Of a stretch of DNA of 27,652 nucleotides, positions 16,601 to 23,640 are shown piece by piece. The translations under genes were made by a program, and so were the position numbers. The stretch covers positions 1 through 27,652 of the forward strand of contig JBFMBL010000035.1 of the NCBI GenBank assembly GCA_040755195.1, read 5' to 3'. The DNA is from SURF-55 sp040755195 (GTDB taxonomy: Bacteria > Bacillota > Desulfotomaculia > Desulfotomaculales > Ammonificaceae). Within the stretch, counting starts at the first letter, position 1. Each line of letters begins with the position of its first letter. The notes under the pieces were generated by a model. That model did no database searches, was not told the DNA's origin, and saw only the letters and a list, made by a program, of their open reading frames with translations.

Positions 16601-16744
16601 CGTCTCCTTGGCGGTCACCAGTTTGTGGTAGCCGAACGATACAGCGGGCAATTCTGCTGCGGAACCGGCCACCGGATATCCAAGAACGCCCGCCGTTCCG
16701 AGGCCGAGAAGTTTTAAGAAATCCCGACGACTGAATCCTCCCAT
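13697..16744 (-). CDS. fdhA: Selenocysteine-containing formate dehydrogenase catalytic subunit
   Basis: The frame runs 1015 codons from ATG 16744 with one in-frame UGA (16142-16144, codon 201) in the context DHHARL-UGA-HSSTVAGLA, matching the ARV-U-HGPTVA site of FdnG-type enzymes; upstream and downstream parts are homologous to one protein, so UGA is read as selenocysteine, the Mo/W ligand. Residues 5-11 (SRRDFLK) plus a hydrophobic stretch form a Tat signal. C52, C55, C59 and C87 bind a 4Fe-4S cluster. Later blocks GRGVMTNHFIDYKNADAVLMIGSN, GGGVNAQRGESNVQG and the C-terminal MGD-binding domain (about 900-1015) complete the family architecture. It oxidises formate to CO2 outside the membrane. 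Beta subunit, fdhE and a tetraheme cytochrome follow; no gamma subunit is visible. Confidence 0.97.
16111..16130 (-). promoter_or_regulatory. Bacterial SECIS-type hairpin for Sec insertion
   Basis: Beginning 11 nt after the UGA, the mRNA can fold as UGUGGCC-GGUCU-GGCC-A-ACA: a GGCC/GGCC stem extended by UGU/ACA with one bulged A. The apical loop GGUCU contains the GU pair seen in the E. coli fdhF SECIS loop that SelB recognises. Position and loop fit decoding of UGA as selenocysteine. The hairpin also lies in the coding sequence of the conserved STVAGLANTF stretch. Confidence 0.8.
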
Positions 16745-16914
16745 ACGTCTCCCCTCTCTTTGAAATTATTTGGATACACCCTTCAGTGCTGGACTTTGAT
16801 CCCGGGCGATCCCCCCTTAAAGCGTTAGTACGTTTGAGCAAGGTCGTTTCTTAAAGGAAGAACCATTCCGATAAACGCCTGGAAATCAAAAAAGTACCCT
16901 TCTTTCCGGCTCAG

Positions 16915-16977
16915 GCATAAGCGGGGAAAGGATGCTTGGGACGGTAAACCGACGGTTAAAAGCTCGTCCGCTTAAGC
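16915..16977 (-). ncRNA. Structured leader RNA candidate upstream of fdhA
   Basis: In the minus-strand transcript GCTTAAGCGG (16977-16968) can pair with CCGCTTATGC (16924-16915) at 9 of 10 positions, closing a 43-nt domain. An alternative stem CTTTCC (16930-16925) with GGAAAG (16907-16902) uses the second arm as its loop, so the two folds compete. A U6 run follows 8 nt later (16893-16888). A molybdenum-cofactor riboswitch would make biological sense here but I cannot match the consensus by eye. Confidence 0.35.
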
Positions 16978-17031
16978 AGGGCCAAACGAAACGGTGCAGA
17001 AAAGAAATACCGGGGAGCTATTGGTTAAGTA

Positions 17032-17082
17032 GTGAAATAATTCACTCTATGTTAGTGTATAACATTCTTTTCCCGTGGTCAA
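17032..17082 (-). promoter_or_regulatory. Promoter and operator candidate for the formate dehydrogenase operon
   Basis: On the minus strand TTGACC (17082-17077) and TATACA (17061-17056) are spaced 15 nt apart, shorter than optimal. GTTAGTGTATAAC (17051-17063) overlaps the -10 and GTGAAATAATTCAC (17032-17045) lies just downstream; both are inverted repeats placed where a repressor could act. The local AT richness contrasts with the surrounding sequence. Confidence 0.4.
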
Positions 17083-17259
17083 CAATTTTCTACAAATTAT
17101 TTAATTTTTGTGCTTACCGGTATACTTTCTTTGCGGGTTTCGTCGCCTGAAAATCGGGACTTGGTTGGAAGAACCGCTGCTTTAAGGACCGACTGCCTGG
17201 CACGCCGCGTTGCGCCGATGAATCTGGTTCCCTGTAAAAGGTTACTGAACGGTTTGGCT

Positions 17260-17907
17260 TTACTTAAATAACTGGTATCCGCCGATAAGTATGAGTAGAA
17301 CTCCGGCTGCCGCTCCCGCCGTGCCGCCGAGCCGGCGTGAAAGATAGCTTTCGCCGATTTTTACTCCCGACCATAACAATACAAGACTGATAACAGCGAC
17401 GGTCAGGGAAGTGAACACCGGGTTCAATCCGAAAACGCCGGCGCCGAACCCGCCGGCGAAGTTGTTCAGGGTTAACGCCCCGCCCAGCAGGCAGGCCTCC
17501 TTTACGTCGATATGACCCGAATAGTCGGCGTCGGCAAGCGGGGGTGTCAACAACAGGTCCGTCAGCCTCTGAGAGGCAACGTCCCCGTCCGTCGAACTTT
17601 GCGGCGCGGGTTCTTTCTTGCGCAACGCTCTCGCAGCCTTTCTCCTGCGCACCTCATCGTATAAAACCCAGATTCCCATGCCTATGACCACAAAGCAGCC
17701 GATGTATTCCCCAATCAGTTGCGGGAAAAGCCTCGAAAGCCATCGCCCCGCCAAAAGCGCCGTTATCGTGCCGATGCTTGTGATAGAAGCAATCAGTACG
17801 TTAGAGACAAATGGTACGCGGATTTTCTTTGCCCCCAGAGAAATCCCGACGCCAAGGCTGTCAATATTGACCGCGAGCACCAGAAGCAGCGCGCCGACCA
17901 GATCCAT
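17260..17907 (-). CDS. ytaF: Sporulation membrane protein YtaF (MntP superfamily)
   Basis: The 215-aa protein has six hydrophobic segments in two groups of three separated by a charged cytoplasmic loop (about residues 85-130, VRRRKAARALRKKEPAPQS). The N-terminus LLLVLAVNIDSLGVGISLGAK and the mirrored second half ACLLGGALTLNNFAGGFGAGVFG carry the NxDS/N-type motifs of the MntP/YtaF family of membrane transport-like proteins. YtaF is a sporulation-associated member found in spore formers. ATG follows GGGGGTAG. It is separated from the MFS gene by a 325-bp repeat array, so co-transcription is uncertain. Confidence 0.9.
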   Translation of the reverse strand: MDLVGALLLVLAVNIDSLGVGISLGAKKIRVPFVSNVLIASITSIGTITALLAGRWLSRLFPQLIGEYIGCFVVIGMGIWVLYDEVRRRKAARALRKKEPAPQSSTDGDVASQRLTDLLLTPPLADADYSGHIDVKEACLLGGALTLNNFAGGFGAGVFGLNPVFTSLTVAVISLVLLWSGVKIGESYLSRRLGGTAGAAAGVLLILIGGYQLFK

Positions 17908-17978
17908 ACCCTACCCCCAAAAAACCCGACACCCCAGGTTATGATGGGGGTAGAAAAGCGGTTACTGATACGTCAGAT

Positions 17979-18297
17979 GTTTAGTCCCGAGTCGAAAGTC
18001 ACGAGTCGGGAAGAAAGTCCTCAGTCGAAAGTCGAAAGTCCTCAGTCCAGGAAAGAAAGTCACGAGTCGCGGGTCGCGAGTCAGAGGTCCGGAAGAAGAA
18101 GGGTTTCGGGTTTCGGGTTTCGGGGGTTGGGATTCTGGATTCTGGATTCTGGATTCTACTGTCTACTATCTACTACCTACTACCTACTGAATCCTAACCT
18201 TGAACCCCGGATGTTACCACCTCTTCCTTGTTTCATGACGTCGGACGTCGGACGTCGGACGCCGGACGTTGGACGCCGGACGCCGGACCCCGGACGT
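17979..18297. repeat. Largest compound heptamer repeat array
   Basis: Almost the whole spacer between ytaF and the MFS gene is built of 7-nt units that change identity along its length: AGTCGAA/AGTCCTC/AGTCACG (17983-18090), GGGTTTC three times, TTCTGGA about three times, TACTATC/TACTACC about five times (to 18190), then GTCGGAC, GCCGGAC and GTTGGAC eight times (18238-18295). GGTTGGGATTC and GAATCCTAACC inside it are inverted, so the middle can fold into a long hairpin. The last block overlaps the 3' end of the MFS gene. Confidence 0.92.
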
Positions 18298-19372
18298 TTT
18301 TCGGCGCCCACAAGAGGCCGGCAAAGCTTAAAGCGGCCGCGGCAAACATCGGCGCATGATAACCCCACAAAGACGATAAAAAACCGCCCATAAAGGGCCC
18401 CGCCGCCATGCAGAGATTTGTGGTTCCCACCATAATGCCCGCAGCGGTGCCTTTCTCCTCACCTGAACGTAAAAGCAGCACCGACGCTTCGATGTAAAGC
18501 ATTGACCACGCCAGCGAAAGGAGCGCCTGCATCGGGATAACCTGAAGAAAGCCGGCGGCAACCGTATAGAGGAGAAAGACGATCCCGGAAAGAAACAGGC
18601 CCAGCCGGAACATTCCCCTTCCGGTAAAGCGTTCCACCAGCGCCATCAATACCGCCTGTCCGGCGTAGTTCGTGGTGACCACTACGGCGATCCAGGATTT
18701 ATCGGCGCCTAACTCCCGGAGAAACAGCGGGAAAATGATCCAGATAGCTGAAGCTCCCAACTGTCTTAGAAAAAATGGCCAGTATACGGCGCGATTCCGC
18801 CATATGACCGACAGAAAGCGCGGCGCCGGGGGCATTTGCAGTTTATTGTACTCCTGCAAATGCAGGCTGAGGAGAAAAGCTGCTGCACAACTAAGAAAAC
18901 TAAGGGCGAAAAGAAGGTGATACTCTTTAAGAACGGCTGACGCCAGTGATCCGGCAATTAAACCAAGTGCGCCGAACGAGCTGAACTTTCCCACGCCGCC
19001 GTGGTTCTCGTAAGCGTAAACCACAAGCGCTCCGGTCGTAATCCCCATTGCAAACCCTACGACCGTCCGCGCCACAAGTAAGGAGTTTACGTCCCGGGCA
19101 AGCAACTGACTAAGGAAAGCAAGTGCGCTGAAAGCAAGCCCTATCCTTATAAAGCGAAGCCTTCCGAAAAGATCCGCCTGGCGTCCGAAAACAAAGGCAG
19201 CGACGAAATAGGCAAGCCCGTTCGCCGCGCCGACAAGGCCCACATCCATAACCGTTCCGCCGAGATCCCGGGTAAGAAGGGGGATAAACAACCGGGAGGA
19301 TTCAAAGGCAAGGTTCAAAAGGAACCCTATCCAGACCGGGGTGACAAACCGCTGCCATAACCATTCAGTCAA
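18233..19372 (-). CDS. Major facilitator superfamily transporter
   Basis: The 379-aa protein has about twelve hydrophobic helices, the loop-2/3 motif FGRQADLFGRLRFIRIG (MFS signature G-x-x-x-D-x-x-G-R-[RK]) near residue 65, and a central loop near residues 175-190, so it is an MFS permease of the drug/sugar efflux type; the substrate cannot be told. TTG at 19372 is the start, with a weak ribosome site. After the last helix (WAPK) the C-terminal 22 residues (VRGPASG, VQRPASD, VRRPTS) form a heptapeptide repeat encoded by the GGAC-containing heptamer array, so the repeat has grown into the gene or supplied its stop codon. Confidence 0.9.
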   Translation of the reverse strand: MTEWLWQRFVTPVWIGFLLNLAFESSRLFIPLLTRDLGGTVMDVGLVGAANGLAYFVAAFVFGRQADLFGRLRFIRIGLAFSALAFLSQLLARDVNSLLVARTVVGFAMGITTGALVVYAYENHGGVGKFSSFGALGLIAGSLASAVLKEYHLLFALSFLSCAAAFLLSLHLQEYNKLQMPPAPRFLSVIWRNRAVYWPFFLRQLGASAIWIIFPLFLRELGADKSWIAVVVTTNYAGQAVLMALVERFTGRGMFRLGLFLSGIVFLLYTVAAGFLQVIPMQALLSLAWSMLYIEASVLLLRSGEEKGTAAGIMVGTTNLCMAAGPFMGGFLSSLWGYHAPMFAAAALSFAGLLWAPKNVRGPASGVQRPASDVRRPTS

Positions 19373-19390
19373 CCGACCCGTCTCTCCCTC

Positions 19391-19657
19391 GAAAATGGTA
19401 CTTCTTTCGCCGGGCGCCGCGATAAGCTTCGCATAGCTGCGATTTTGGAGGTTAGAGGCCGGAAGTTAGAGGTTAGATTAGTTGAAGGAACTCGCTACAG
19501 CGAATTCCCACTTTTGTTCCGACTTCCAACCTCCTGCATCCAACTTCTAAAACGGCCCGTCCCTTACAAGGCTTTCGTGCTCTACTTGCTTCTCCCCGCG
19601 CTCCGTGTATGTTACAACACTGCTTCTAAATTCCAAGCTCACGGGTCCATATTTTCA
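19391..19657. repeat. Intergenic hairpin repeat element, copy B, carrying heptamer arrays
   Basis: The left 50 bp and right 100 bp correspond to copy A at 13441-13640. In place of copy A's central hairpin it contains two heptamer arrays in opposite orientation: GAGGTTA, GAGGCCG, GAAGTTA, GAGGTTA (19447-19475) and, inverted, TCCAACTTCTAA with related units (about 19520-19550). Between them is TCGCTACAGCGA, a small hairpin. The ends GAAAATGG and CCATATTTTC are inverted. It lies between the MFS gene and the DUF502 gene. Confidence 0.65.
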
Positions 19658-19666
19658 TCCTAACTA

Positions 19667-20296
19667 TTAATCTTCGGTTTTATGTACACCCCGGGAATGG
19701 TTCGGCTCAATTATACCGGTGGACACGATCATCCGCAGCCCGTCTTCAATAGGAATATTGAGAAAAATCACATCTTCCCTGGGCACAAATATCAAGAACC
19801 CGGACATCGGTACCGGAACATGCGGCACCAGAACTTTTAAAAGCTCCTGTCCCATGGTATCCCTTATCACCCCGCCGGTCTCACCAACCAGAAACCCCAC
19901 CGCCCAGCTGCCGGGATGGGGAAACCGGACCAATACGACCTCCCGGTAAACCTGTTTCTTCTCCTGGCTGAAGGTCTCGACTATCTCTTTGGCGGTACGG
20001 TAAAGGGTATTAACCAGGGGTATCCGGTAGACCACGGACTCCCAGAAAAACAGAAGGCGCCGCCCGATAACGTTGGTAACAAGGATGCCCACGCAAAGAA
20101 TCAAAATTACAGTGATCACGATCCCGAGACCGGGAATTCCAAAAGGTAAAAAACGGGCCACCAACCCTCCGGCAAGCCCATCGATAAACCCAAAAATCTT
20201 CCACAAAATATAAATAGTAACCGCAGCCGGAAGAATTACCGCCATTCCGGTGAGAAAGTAGTTTCGTAGATTGCGTTTGATCGAGTTTCGCCTCAC
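19667..20296 (-). CDS. DUF502 family membrane protein
   Basis: The 209-aa protein matches the DUF502 layout: a basic N-terminus (RRNSIKRNLRNYFLTG), two membrane helices (about 15-40 and 52-80), then a soluble domain with YRIPLVNTLYRTAKEIVETF, VVLVRFPHPGSWAVGFLVGE and PVPMSGFLIFVPREDVIFL, the conserved family blocks. Function is unknown; homologues are widespread in bacteria and plants. GTG is the start, preceded by TAGGAAAA. The next upstream gene ends 38 bp away, so both are probably one transcript. Confidence 0.93.
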   Translation of the reverse strand: MRRNSIKRNLRNYFLTGMAVILPAAVTIYILWKIFGFIDGLAGGLVARFLPFGIPGLGIVITVILILCVGILVTNVIGRRLLFFWESVVYRIPLVNTLYRTAKEIVETFSQEKKQVYREVVLVRFPHPGSWAVGFLVGETGGVIRDTMGQELLKVLVPHVPVPMSGFLIFVPREDVIFLNIPIEDGLRMIVSTGIIEPNHSRGVHKTED

Positions 20297-20334
20297 TTTT
20301 CCTAATCTTATTCATTTATTGTTTAATTTGGCGC

Positions 20335-20916
20335 TCAAGTAATTTTCGCTATTTTCGCTTTCTGTTCCGCCAATACCGCCTCATACTGCGTGTCAAGCCG
20401 GCCTTGAACCCGGAGCCACTCCTCCTGAAAACCGGGCTGGCGCTCCACGTCGATCTTCACCCTTGCCCCCGTCTGACGTTCGAGGGCCTCCTGGGCCTTT
20501 TCCATCCGTGTGGAATAGCTCTCCTTAAGGTTGCTGTAAGCGTGCTCGAAAGACTGTTCGTAATAATGAAAAAGGTATTCGAGTTCGCTGAATATCTGCC
20601 TTAACGCGTCCTGGTTCTGCTTAATCGCCAACAAGCCTTCCATGGCGCGCTTGTTGTTTTCTACCGCAAAATCGTTCTGCGGAAGCTGGATGTTTCGCAA
20701 AAAGGTTTCTTCCATCCCCTGCTTCACATAGAAGCGCTTGCCTTCTTCGTAGCTTCCGAGCTCGGCGGCAATATCAAAGTCTTTTTCATTTAAAAACATT
20801 GCCGCAGCAGCGTGGCCCTTGGGCACATACTCCAGGCCCGTCAGGTCGATGCCCGCGATATCCATTTTTTCCACCCGTTCCATGGCCTTTTCATAAGCGG
20901 TCTTAATCTCGCCCAT
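20335..20916 (-). CDS. Conserved-looking hypothetical protein with coiled coil
   Basis: The 193-aa protein is soluble, highly charged and mostly helical, with a likely coiled coil from about residue 85 to 155 (KQNQDALRQIFSELEYLF and following). The N-terminus GEIKTAYEKAMERVEKMD resembles the start of a family of small hypothetical proteins that begin G-E-I-K-[ST]-A, but I cannot name a function. I chose ATG at 20916 because GGAGG lies 7 nt upstream; GTG at 20922 overlaps that site. It ends 38 bp before the DUF502 gene and starts 31 bp after polX, which suggests an operon. Confidence 0.75.
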   Translation of the reverse strand: MGEIKTAYEKAMERVEKMDIAGIDLTGLEYVPKGHAAAAMFLNEKDFDIAAELGSYEEGKRFYVKQGMEETFLRNIQLPQNDFAVENNKRAMEGLLAIKQNQDALRQIFSELEYLFHYYEQSFEHAYSNLKESYSTRMEKAQEALERQTGARVKIDVERQPGFQEEWLRVQGRLDTQYEAVLAEQKAKIAKIT

Positions 20917-20947
20917 ATACACCCCTCCATCAGCCTATTCTTTCCAG

Positions 20948-22678
20948 TTATCGTGTAAATAATCTCCTCTTTTCGCGCAAAGCTTCGAGCAGCTCACCGT
21001 AACCCAAGGTGTTTATAACCTGCTCCGGGCCGAGCCACCCCCGGCGCGCCACACCAACCCCGAGCGGGATAAAGTCCATCTGGTCCAAGAGATGGGCATC
21101 GCTCCCGATGGAAAACCTGACTCCTTTCTCGGCGGCCGACCGGCACAGGTGATCGTTCAGATCAAGCCTCTTGTAATAAGCGTTGATTTCCAGAAAGGTC
21201 GCCGTTTCCGCCGCCGTGTTAAACACCGCCGCCAGATCCACCCCGTACCCCCCCCGTTCCCCGATAAGCCTTCCCGTAGGGTGGGCGATTGCATGAACGT
21301 AAGGATTCCTCATGGCGCCCAGCAACCGCAGTGTCTGGATATCCTCGCTCTGCCGAAAACCCGTGTGGATGGCCGCTATAACAAAGTCGAGCGACGCCAG
21401 TACTTCGTCGGGATAATCAAGCCGCCCGTCCATACCGATCTCTACTTCGGCGCCGCAGAGGAGTTTGAGATCGCCGCTCCGCGCGTTGAACGCCTCGACA
21501 GCAGCCCGTTTCCTTTCGAGCGTCTGCAGGTCAAGCCCCCCGGCCACCTTCAGGGATTGGGAATGATCGCAAACCGCCGCCCACCGGTGTCCCATCTGTT
21601 TTGCCTTTTCCGCAATCTCTCCGAGGGACGCCGAACCATCGCTGTACTTCGAGTGCACGTGCAGGTCGCCCTTTATCTCCTCTAATTCCACAATCCGGGG
21701 AAGGCTTCCCGCCAAGCCCGCTTCGATCTCTCCACGGTCCTCCCGCATTTCCGGCGGAATAAAGGGCAGTCCGACAGCCGCAAAAACCTCTTCTTCCGTG
21801 GCCCCGGCGACCCGCTTCCGCCCGCGAAAAACCCCGTACTCGTTTATTTTGAGCCCCAACCGGACTCCCAGTTCTCTGAGCCTGACGTTGTGGGCTTTTG
21901 AACCGGTAAAGTAACACAGCGCCGCGCCAAAACTCTTATCCGGCACGACCCGTAAGTCGACCTGCAGCCCGTCTCTTGTGCGCACGCTTGCTTTGGTAGA
22001 GCCCCTGGCCACAACCTCGGCCACCGGCGGCAACCCGAGAAACAGATCCATCACCTTGTCCGGTTCGTCGGACGATGCCAGGATGTCGATATCACCTATG
22101 GTTTCCGAACCGCGCCTGAGGCTTCCCGCTATACTGGCTCTCTGTACGGGCGCTTGATCCTCCAGAACCTCCACCAGCAAGCGGGCAAAAGGGAGAACGA
22201 TGCCCAGCGGACGGCGTTCCCGGGCGGAGCGCAACAGCGCGATACCGCGCAGGATATTCTGCTCGGTCTTTGCCTTTATACCGGGGATCTCTTTTAGGCG
22301 GCCCTCAAGCGCCATTCGTTCGAGTACGTCAATACTCTTAATACCCATTTCAAGGGAAAGCAACCGGGCGGTCTTAGGCCCGATCCCGGGGACCTTGAGC
22401 AACTCCAACAGGCCGGACGGGACCTTCTTTTTCAATTCCTCGTATTTCTGCAGCGTTCCCGTGGCAAGTATCTCTTCAATTTTACGCGCAAGTTCCTTGC
22501 CGATTCCCGGAATCCGAGTCAATTCCCCCCGCGCGGCGATCTTTTCTATATCCTCGGAAAGGCTTTCGACGCTTTGCGCCGCCCGTTGGTAAGCGCGAAT
22601 GCGGAAGGCGTCTTCACCGAGGATTTCCATTATTTCGGCCATCCCCCGAAAAATTGCGCAAACGTCGGCGTTTTTCAT
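20948..22678 (-). CDS. polX: DNA polymerase/3'-5' exonuclease PolX
   Basis: PolX is a family X repair polymerase with a C-terminal PHP nuclease domain, acting in base excision repair. The 576 aa show helix-hairpin-helix motifs GIGKELARKI (58-67) and GIGPKTA (98-104), the nucleotidyl transferase centre GSLRRGSETIGDIDIL with D196 and D198 and third Asp D241, then the PHP domain from residue 338 (DLHVHSKYSDG, CDHSQSL, EVEIGMDG, AIAHPTGR, SIGSDAHLLDQM) with its metal-binding His/Asp. Length matches B. subtilis PolX. ATG follows GGGGTGAC. It heads a compact group with two hypothetical genes and follows the MBL-fold gene by 15 bp. Confidence 0.97.
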   Translation of the reverse strand: MKNADVCAIFRGMAEIMEILGEDAFRIRAYQRAAQSVESLSEDIEKIAARGELTRIPGIGKELARKIEEILATGTLQKYEELKKKVPSGLLELLKVPGIGPKTARLLSLEMGIKSIDVLERMALEGRLKEIPGIKAKTEQNILRGIALLRSARERRPLGIVLPFARLLVEVLEDQAPVQRASIAGSLRRGSETIGDIDILASSDEPDKVMDLFLGLPPVAEVVARGSTKASVRTRDGLQVDLRVVPDKSFGAALCYFTGSKAHNVRLRELGVRLGLKINEYGVFRGRKRVAGATEEEVFAAVGLPFIPPEMREDRGEIEAGLAGSLPRIVELEEIKGDLHVHSKYSDGSASLGEIAEKAKQMGHRWAAVCDHSQSLKVAGGLDLQTLERKRAAVEAFNARSGDLKLLCGAEVEIGMDGRLDYPDEVLASLDFVIAAIHTGFRQSEDIQTLRLLGAMRNPYVHAIAHPTGRLIGERGGYGVDLAAVFNTAAETATFLEINAYYKRLDLNDHLCRSAAEKGVRFSIGSDAHLLDQMDFIPLGVGVARRGWLGPEQVINTLGYGELLEALREKRRLFTR

Positions 22679-22693
22679 TGTGAGTCACCCCGT

Positions 22694-23518
22694 TTAAAAC
22701 TCGAAGGTCTCACCGGCGGCCGCAAAAGCAAAACGATCGCCAAAGACACCCGCAAGGCGGGCTGCCACCGGAAGGCCGGTGCAATGATTGGCCGCAAGCA
22801 CCCTCAGATCGAGCGCCTTGAGGTAAGAGACAGTGGCTTCGATTTGCACGGCATCCGCCGGACCAAGGTGTGTCCCGCCCAAAACCGCCGCCACTTTCTC
22901 GACGCCGGTCACCGCCCGGGCGTGCTCCGTTATATTCATCACCCCGGCGTGGGCGCAGCCGAGGAGTATAACCAATCCGGCAGGGGTGACGGCATAAATG
23001 CTTAAATCGTCCGCCAGCGGGTCCGGAACGCGTTCCTCCCCCCGGTAAACGTACATGCGGGCGTCGCCCGCCTCAACGCACGACTCACGGAGAACCTCAC
23101 CGCTGAGCCACAGTCCGGGAAATATCTCGAGCGGCTCAGCCGTCAGGAAAAAGTCGGCGCCGGCGGCCTCGAGCGCCTCCCTGGCATATGGGATACCGAT
23201 ATACTTATCTGAAGGGGAAGATACCCGGTGCGCGGTAAAAATGTCGGTGTGGGCGTAAACGGGTACCCGCCTGCCGATGAATTCCAAAACATCCCTTAGC
23301 CCTCCGGTGTGGTCGGAATGCCCGTGACTGAGTATAATGGCCTCGGTCTCCCGCAAATCAACCCCCAGTAAGGCGGCGTTGGTCACCACCGCCCCGCGCT
23401 GCCCGGTATCAAAAAGCAGCTTGCGGCCGTTGTACTCCACCCACAGGCTGAGACCGTGCTCCCCGCTTATCGGAAGCGCACGGCCGACGCTGTTCTCAAC
23501 CAGTATGGTTATTCGCAT
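22694..23518 (-). CDS. MBL-fold metallohydrolase
   Basis: The dinuclear metal motif SHGHSDHTGG (H65, H67, D69, H70) and downstream GCAHAG and AANHCTG histidines identify a metallo-beta-lactamase-fold hydrolase. The N-terminus RITILVENSVGRALPISGEHGLSLWVE is typical of the subgroup often annotated as 7,8-dihydropterin-6-yl-methyl-4-(ribofuranosyl)aminobenzene 5'-phosphate synthase, but the substrate of bacterial members is unclear. 274 aa is normal. ATG follows GGGAGGA by 5 nt. It precedes polX by 15 bp and is probably co-transcribed. Confidence 0.9.
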   Translation of the reverse strand: MRITILVENSVGRALPISGEHGLSLWVEYNGRKLLFDTGQRGAVVTNAALLGVDLRETEAIILSHGHSDHTGGLRDVLEFIGRRVPVYAHTDIFTAHRVSSPSDKYIGIPYAREALEAAGADFFLTAEPLEIFPGLWLSGEVLRESCVEAGDARMYVYRGEERVPDPLADDLSIYAVTPAGLVILLGCAHAGVMNITEHARAVTGVEKVAAVLGGTHLGPADAVQIEATVSYLKALDLRVLAANHCTGLPVAARLAGVFGDRFAFAAAGETFEF

Positions 23519-23537
23519 GTAGTTCCTCCCTTCTGTT

Positions 23538-23640
23538 TAGTAGTCAGTAGTCAGTAGTCGGTAGACGAAAAAAAGAATTTAACATTCTGAATCCTGACTT
23601 CTATATTCTGACTTCTGTATTCTGACTTCTATATTCTGTC
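23538..23640. repeat. Heptamer repeat array after the RMD1-like gene
   Basis: TAGTCAG units (23540-23565) and alternating TTCTGAC/TTCTATA/TTCTGTA units (23585-23640) fill the spacer between the MBL-fold gene and the RMD1-like gene. The second block begins one base after the RMD1-like stop codon. Confidence 0.9.

Larger units (their letters stand above)
16745..17259. other. Intergenic region: long leader of the formate dehydrogenase operon
   Basis: This 515-bp spacer between ytaF and the formate dehydrogenase gene holds no ORF of quality. On the minus strand it has a promoter candidate near 17056-17082, two inverted repeats beside it (17032-17045 and 17051-17063), and about 300 nt of leader with a 10-nt near-perfect complementarity (16968-16977 with 16915-16924). 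The part from 17160 to 17259 is the 3' side of ytaF and shows no clear terminator. Confidence 0.6.

Noticed and set aside
16130..16744. Formate dehydrogenase seen as a pseudogene split by a stop codon
   Set aside because: The stop is UGA exactly at the selenocysteine position, both parts are in the same frame, and a SECIS-like hairpin follows.
16888..16930. Intrinsic terminator or attenuator in the formate dehydrogenase leader
   Set aside because: The stem is only about six base pairs and the U run starts 8 nt after it, too far for a standard terminator; kept only as a structured-leader candidate.
17719..18393. Plus-strand ORF of 224 codons over the large heptamer array
   Set aside because: It is translation of the repeat itself (repeated Ser/Arg/Val peptides) joined to antisense of ytaF and MFS; not a gene.
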